Source: Planctomycetaceae bacterium (GTDB lineage Bacteria; Planctomycetota; Phycisphaerae; Phycisphaerales; SM1A02). From it: a DNA stretch of 8,793 bases. The stretch is taken from positions 1 to 8,793 of the forward strand of contig JAIYCA010000303.1 in assembly GCA_027488265.1 (NCBI GenBank), given 5' to 3'. The notes beneath the pieces are model-generated. The model made no database searches. It saw only the letters and a list, made by a program, of their open reading frames with translations, and was not told the DNA's origin. Shown one piece after another: positions 5,103 through 8,793 of the stretch; within the stretch, counting starts at the first letter, position 1; the number at the start of each line of letters is the position of its first letter. The position numbers were made by a program, and so were the translations under genes.

Positions 5103-6218
5103 TCACTCGCCGTTGCGACGCGGCGCGGGCTGCGAGTTGAACGCGGGTGCCGGCGAAATCGCGGGTGCTGTTGAAGGAACGGTGGCGGGTGTCGTCGAGG
5201 GTTGCTTCGAGGGTGGCTTCGACGCGCTCCCGCTCCCACTCGAACTTGCTCCGGGATCGTTGGGCATCGCGGGAAGCTCTGCACGTGGCGGTACAACAAC
5301 TGGCTCTGAACGCTTGAATTCTGCGCGAACGCCCTCAGCGCCTTCGCGACGCGCGGCTTCGATGGCCTTCTGACGATCGTCCTTCTCAAGGAAATACGCG
5401 AAACCGAACAGCAGCGCAAACGCGAGCGATCCGACGGTTGCGCCGAGAAGCAGCATGTTGCGCGCTTCGAGTCGACGCGAGCGCTCGATCAAGCCACGAT
5501 CAATCGGCGAAAGCGCACTGCGCGCGGAATTCTCGTTCTTGTTCGAGGTACTGGCCGCGCGCGCCGGAGATTGCGCAGCGTCGGCCGGACTCATCGCCGA
5601 CGCCGTCGAACCACCGCGCGCGAAGTCAGGGACAAACTCTGTGCTCGGGGTGGGCGTTTCCGCTGACACCGCCACGATCGGTTGCGCAACACGCACAACC
5701 GTGCGCGCCGGCGATCGAACCGGTACCGAGCGGACAACCAAAAGGCCGGCGTCCAAGACAAACGCGCTCAAATCAGCTTTGGCACCCGGCGGAGGCGAAA
5801 TTGGCTCGACGACGGGAAGCCCGAAGAAATTGCGATCTTGATCGATCGATGTCGTTGCACCGCACGCCGCGCACGCCGCATCGTCTGGATTCATCGGCGA
5901 CTGGCACGCCGCGCAGCGCCCGAAGAGATGCGCGAGACCCGGCGCGCGCCGCGCGAGCGTCCAAAGCTGCCGCGTCGTTGGTCCGCGGACAATCGCATCG
6001 CGTCCGATTTCGCCGTTGCGAATCGCAGCACAGAGCGCTTCGTAACCGAACCCGACGAAATGCGGCCGACGGGGATCGCGCACGAACCACGCGCCCATTT
6101 CATTTTGAGTCGCGTGCAAACTCCAAACATCAAAGAAACCACCACACGCTCGGCATTGCGAGGACGGCACCTGTCGGTCGCCGCAGTAAGGACAAAGAAT
6201 CGCGCGAGTGTCTGACAT
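5103..6218 (-). CDS. Membrane-anchored double zinc-ribbon protein with GYF_2-like segment, unknown function
   Basis: A 371-residue protein. A first zinc ribbon sits at the very start (Cys9, Cys12, Cys22, Cys25, in CPYC and CRAC pairs). A second ribbon follows at Cys102, Cys105, Cys116 and Cys119. Between them, residues 44-98 (WFVRDP..., then IGRDAIVRGPTTRQLWTLA) resemble the GYF_2/DUF4339 fold, which often precedes membrane anchors in bacterial proteins. Residues 125-245 are low complexity (Pro, Ala, Ser, Thr). One membrane helix lies at about 255-277 and is followed by a charged, coiled-coil-like stretch and a Pro/Ser/Thr-rich tail. Without a signal peptide, the ribbons should face the cytoplasm and the tail the periplasm. 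I chose the ATG at 6218 because CPYC then stands nine residues in; an upstream in-frame ATG (6332) would add 38 residues without recognisable features and would overlap most of the divergent promoter region. The function is not known to me; a scaffold or envelope-sensing role would be a guess. Confidence 0.75.
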   Translation of the reverse strand: MSDTRAILCPYCGDRQVPSSQCRACGGFFDVWSLHATQNEMGAWFVRDPRRPHFVGFGYEALCAAIRNGEIGRDAIVRGPTTRQLWTLARRAPGLAHLFGRCAACQSPMNPDDAACAACGATTSIDQDRNFFGLPVVEPISPPPGAKADLSAFVLDAGLLVVRSVPVRSPARTVVRVAQPIVAVSAETPTPSTEFVPDFARGGSTASAMSPADAAQSPARAASTSNKNENSARSALSPIDRGLIERSRRLEARNMLLLGATVGSLAFALLFGFAYFLEKDDRQKAIEAARREGAEGVRAEFKRSEPVVVPPRAELPAMPNDPGASSSGSGSASKPPSKQPSTTPATVPSTAPAISPAPAFNSQPAPRRNGE

Positions 6219-6337
6219 GTCGTTGAGCGTTTTGCGTGGAAACCGAAGTGTACGAGGTCGGCGCGTCGCGTTCGGTCCCGCGGTACAGTCGGGGCGTTCC
6301 AAGATACGCACGCCCTCCCCGAACGTAGCCAACGTCT

Positions 6338-7351
6338 ATGCCGACTTCCCGAGAATTCCTCGCATTCCCAGTTCACCTTGTCGCCGCGTGCTCGTTGGCA
6401 ATCGTCGCGGCCTTCGCCACCGGCTGCGCAGGAACGGGATCGGGCGTGCAAGTTGCCACGGTTGACGGCACTGGGAACGGCAAAGATCAGTCCGCCACAG
6501 CTCCGTTGGGAACCCCTGCTCGCGCTGCGAACGAACAAGCGTCTCTCGTCGCCATGCTCGACGGCCAAGCGATCGAGTGGTCGGAACTCCGCGCGCCGAT
6601 CGCGGAACTTGCGGGTCAACAAGTGCTGCGCGACGCGGTACTCGATATTCGACTTGCGCGGCGTCTGCGCGAACAGAGCATTGCGATCAACGGCGAACAA
6701 GTCGCGCGCGAAGAGACGATTCTGCTCGAGGCGCTCTCGCCCGATCGCACACGCGCGGTCGAACTCCTCGGCGCGATTCGGCAACGACAAGGCCTTGGGA
6801 GCGTGCGCTTCGCGGCGTTGCTCAAGCGGAACGCTGGTCTCCGCGCACTCGTCGCGCGCGATGTTCGCATCGATGAAGTCGGCATCGCCAACGCATTCGA
6901 CATGCTGCATGGCACCAAGCGGGTCGCGCGACTCGCGGTGCTCACGTCGCTCCCCGATGCAGAGCGATTCATCGCGGATGTGCAAGCGGGTCGCTCGTTC
7001 ATCGATCTCGCGGTCGAACGCTCACTCGACGATGGCGCTGCGCGCGGCGGGCTCCTTGCGCCGATCGCCCGTCGCGACCCGAGTTACCCCGAAGGTCTGC
7101 GCGCCGCGATCTACGCGACCAACATCGGCGGTGTTTCCGCGCCAATTCTCGAGAATGGCCGCTTCTTCGTCGTCACCGTCATGGAAGAGCGCCCGAGCGA
7201 TGGCACCACGCTCGAATCGGCACGTGCGCGCTGCGAAGAGGTCGTGCGACGAAGCCAAGAGCGGCTTCTCATGGACGCACTCGCACGCGAACTTTCTGAA
7301 CTCAAAGGCGTCACCGTTTTCGATCGGTCGTTCGATCCGCCGAACAAGTGA
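6338..7351 (+). CDS. SurA/PpiC-like (parvulin-type) peptidyl-prolyl isomerase lipoprotein
   Basis: A 337-residue protein with an N-terminal hydrophobic signal (residues 8-28) ending in Ala-Thr-Gly-Cys, Cys30 being the probable lipidated residue. A disordered linker follows (31-66). Residues 70-185 look like the helical SurA-type N-domain, opening with a LDGQAIEWSEL motif as in SurA/PrsA proteins. Residues 194-286 match a parvulin domain: VARLAVLTSLPDAERFIADV, then GRSFIDLAVERSLDDGAARGG (218-238) and a GGVSAPILENGRFFVVTV end strand. It would assist folding of exported or outer-membrane proteins in the periplasm. The His that normally follows the first strand (R-x-x-H-I-L) is Leu199 here, so isomerase activity may be lost and the role may be chaperone only. 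The gene is divergent from the zinc-ribbon gene (119-bp gap, no clear -35/-10 seen) and convergent with the permease gene. Confidence 0.8.
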   Translation: MPTSREFLAFPVHLVAACSLAIVAAFATGCAGTGSGVQVATVDGTGNGKDQSATAPLGTPARAANEQASLVAMLDGQAIEWSELRAPIAELAGQQVLRDAVLDIRLARRLREQSIAINGEQVAREETILLEALSPDRTRAVELLGAIRQRQGLGSVRFAALLKRNAGLRALVARDVRIDEVGIANAFDMLHGTKRVARLAVLTSLPDAERFIADVQAGRSFIDLAVERSLDDGAARGGLLAPIARRDPSYPEGLRAAIYATNIGGVSAPILENGRFFVVTVMEERPSDGTTLESARARCEEVVRRSQERLLMDALARELSELKGVTVFDRSFDPPNK

Positions 7352-7404
7352 ACGCGGCGACGTCGCGGGACGGCGCGACGACACGACAGCGCGACCGCAT
7401 GCCC

Positions 7405-7422
7405 GCACGACGACGCGCGTGC
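7405..7422. terminator. Weak hairpin between convergent ppiC-like and lpt genes
   Basis: GCACG (7405-7409) and CGTGC (7418-7422) could pair around an 8-base loop in the 72-bp gap between the two convergent genes. A separate perfect palindrome, GCGACGTCGC, lies at the start of the gap. The gap is repetitive GACG/CGCG sequence with no T-tract, so termination is only suggested by position. Confidence 0.2.
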
Positions 7423-7423
7423 A

Positions 7424-8551
7424 TCACGTCTTGAGCGCACCAACACGCCACGCAGCGATCGGGAGCAACGCTGCAACCGGCAGGAAGACGCCGACCGCAG
7501 GCGGAATTCCAGGAAGTGCCACAGCCATCACGAGCAAACTTCCAAGGAGCCCCGGCACTGCCGTCGCGGCGCAGAAGACGCTTGGTTTGAGCATCTTCTG
7601 TGGTTCGCGCACAAGGAAGAATGGCAGTGCGATGATGAGCATCATCACATTCACAAGCGCACCCGCGAAACGTTGCCCCACGAGTCGCGTGGCGGCCTCC
7701 GGTTCGATGCCGCCTTCGCGCGCGAGCGCTGAGATTTGCGGCGTCGACAAGAGCTGCGCAAACCCGCGAAATCGCCGCGCGAGGATCGCCTTTGGACTGA
7801 CGTCGGTCTCGATGAAGTCAATCGCATCACGGCGGTCGATGCGCACTTCTCGACCATCGCCTGTTCCCGGCGCGCTGCGACCTGCGGCAACGCCATCGAT
7901 GAGATCCCATCCGCCGCGCTCGGCGTTCCACGTTGCTTCACGCGCTTCGACCCGCCGCGTGGCTGCACCTTTCTCATCGCGTTCAAGAACAAGGAGCCCA
8001 TACGCACGCTCATCGCGCGGATCGAACGCCTGTGCGAGTACGAGCTTCCCTGTTCCGTCTTGCACAACGTTGAGTGGGAAACGATCGGCTGCGGGCCGCA
8101 GAATCGCCGACTTCTCGCGCACAAGGAGCGGCGCAAGCCGCGGGAGCAGGACTTCGCCATTCACGAGTTGGAGAAGATTGAGGATGACTGCGACGACGAG
8201 CATCGCAAGTCCGACGCGCCAAAGACTGATTCCCGCCGCGAGCATGGCAACGAGCTCGCGCGCGCGCACCATCTGCGCCAAAGTAAAGCCCGCAGCGGCG
8301 ACGCATGAAAGCCCGACGAGAAACGCGTAGAACTGAAAAACGCGCGGCAGATTGAAGTCGAGAATCGCGATGGGCATCGCGGTCCACATCGACCCGTAGT
8401 CGCCGGCATCCACCGCGCGCTGGCACGCCTTCACGTACGCGTCGAGCTCGATGATCGTGTCGATCGAAATCGCAAACAGCGTCATCACGACGAAGATCAG
8501 CACGAAATTCGTGAAGAAGCGGAAGGCGATCCAACGGTCGAGGAGCGGCAT
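7424..8551 (-). CDS. LptF/LptG-family LPS export permease (LptG-like)
   Basis: A 375-residue protein with the YjgP/YjgQ architecture: an N-terminal LDRWIAFRFF (4-13) leading into the first helix (11-31), helices at about 70-90 and 105-130, a soluble region rich in beta strand at about 135-260 (the periplasmic jellyroll), and three more helices at about 297-315, 325-348 and 350-370. The segment between helices 2 and 3, RARELVAMLAAGIS (96-109), is the family's conserved coupling-helix motif that contacts LptB. LptF and LptG with LptB extract LPS from the inner membrane and push it onto LptC/LptA. The LDRxI start favours LptG over LptF, but I do not regard the assignment as firm. The ATG at 8551 shares one base with the stop of the upstream permease (TGATG), so the pair is translationally coupled. 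Confidence 0.88.
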   Translation of the reverse strand: MPLLDRWIAFRFFTNFVLIFVVMTLFAISIDTIIELDAYVKACQRAVDAGDYGSMWTAMPIAILDFNLPRVFQFYAFLVGLSCVAAAGFTLAQMVRARELVAMLAAGISLWRVGLAMLVVAVILNLLQLVNGEVLLPRLAPLLVREKSAILRPAADRFPLNVVQDGTGKLVLAQAFDPRDERAYGLLVLERDEKGAATRRVEAREATWNAERGGWDLIDGVAAGRSAPGTGDGREVRIDRRDAIDFIETDVSPKAILARRFRGFAQLLSTPQISALAREGGIEPEAATRLVGQRFAGALVNVMMLIIALPFFLVREPQKMLKPSVFCAATAVPGLLGSLLVMAVALPGIPPAVGVFLPVAALLPIAAWRVGALKT

Positions 8552-8793
8552 CAGTTCCTCGCAATCCTTCGAAGGCTGTCAGCGATGACGGCGAGAATCA
8601 CGAGATTTCCGCTCGAAGCAACAAAGATGCCGGTCAAACTCGTTCCATCTTTCAGCATTTGTTCGCCGCCCGAGATCAGCAAGATGTCAGCGATCGACGG
8701 GATGAACGCGATCAGATAGATCTGCAGCGGATTTCCGCCGCGCAGGCGATTGGCGAGAACCGCGCCGAGCAGCAACATCAGCGGCGCCGAGAG
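8551..8793 (-). CDS. Upstream LptF/LptG-family permease, C-terminal 80 residues (runs off window)
   Basis: The open frame enters at the window edge (8793 is a first codon position) and stops at 8553-8551. The 80 residues start in a membrane helix (LSAPLMLLLGAVLANRLRGG), continue to a second (NPLQIYLIAFIPSIADILL), then an ISGGEQM loop and a final helix (about GIFVASSGNLVILAVIADSL), ending in basic residues. This matches the C-terminal three-helix bundle of LptF/LptG permeases. A Met at 8778 is internal to the first helix and is not the start. As the first of two coupled permease genes, it is probably the LptF-type partner of the gene at 7424-8551. Confidence 0.78.
   Translation of the reverse strand, partial: LSAPLMLLLGAVLANRLRGGNPLQIYLIAFIPSIADILLISGGEQMLKDGTSLTGIFVASSGNLVILAVIADSLRRIARN
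8555..8560 (-). promoter_or_regulatory. Shine-Dalgarno-like GAGGAA before the LptG-like start
   Basis: On the minus strand GAGGAA is followed by CTG and the ATG at 8551. The 3-base spacing is short for an SD but would suit a ribosome that has just terminated at the overlapping TGA and restarts. It lies inside the last codons of the upstream permease. Confidence 0.4.

Noticed and set aside
6219..6337. Sigma-70-type promoters in the divergent gap
   Set aside because: Fragments such as TACAGT and TTGCGT occur, but no -35/-10 pair with proper spacing could be set out for either gene.
5891..6985. A 364-codon minus-strand open frame across the divergent gap
   Set aside because: It is antisense to the ppiC-like gene and out of frame with the zinc-ribbon gene; no domain is visible.
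6378..8330. A 650-codon plus-strand open frame
   Set aside because: It is Arg/Ser-rich shadow coding over the ppiC-like gene in another frame and antisense to the lptG-like gene, with no recognisable domain; long stop-free shadows are expected at this GC content.
1..8793. CRISPR array, tRNA/rRNA genes, insertion sequence, phage or defence genes
   Set aside because: No spaced identical repeats of CRISPR size, no cloverleaf or rRNA signature, no transposase or integrase motifs, and every long supported frame has a housekeeping or envelope/flagellar explanation.

Overview
The window looks like a chromosomal housekeeping stretch from a high-GC, Gram-negative, flagellated bacterium. It encodes a P-ring protein (FlgI), LptF/LptG-type permeases and a lipoprotein chaperone, so the cell should have a peptidoglycan layer and an outer membrane. 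The mostly SD-poor starts, the short FlgJ without a muramidase domain, the style of the GT39-like membrane protein and the ISGG-containing LptF/G C-terminus suggest Planctomycetota, perhaps Phycisphaerae. That placement is inference from family resemblance, not a search result.

Region 1 (1-2404, minus strand) is a flagellar basal-body/hook operon read from right to left: flgI (P-ring), a short flgJ (rod-binding), flgN (export chaperone) and the first 37 codons of flgK (hook-filament junction). flgI and flgJ overlap by 4 bases, flgJ-flgN are 71 bp apart and flgN-flgK 13 bp apart. Upstream of flgI, at 2575-2589, is a good match to a sigma-54 (-24/-12) promoter. It is followed by a consensus AGGAGG and an in-frame ATG, which opens the possibility of an N-terminally extended FlgI. 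No flgM or flgH is visible here.

Region 2 (2405-5102) begins with a 276-bp divergent intergenic region that holds the promoter and a GC-rich imperfect repeat. Next, on the plus strand, is a 777-residue polytopic GT-C/GT39-like glycosyltransferase. It ends at a cluster of short tandem and inverted repeats that separates it from the next, convergent gene.

Region 3 (5103-7351) is a divergent pair. The minus-strand gene encodes a membrane-anchored protein with two zinc ribbons flanking a GYF_2-like segment, of unknown function. The plus-strand gene encodes a SurA/PpiC-like lipoprotein, probably a periplasmic folding factor.

Region 4 (7424-8793, minus strand) holds two translationally coupled LptF/LptG-family permeases: one complete, and the C-terminal end of the other running off the window. 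They would form the transmembrane part of the LPS exporter with LptB. The lipoprotein foldase, the LPS permeases and the sugar-transferring membrane protein together give a cell-envelope theme beside the flagellar operon. I see no tRNA, rRNA, CRISPR array, insertion sequence or phage gene, and no clear new multi-gene system. The most unusual items are the flgI promoter/start region and the zinc-ribbon protein.
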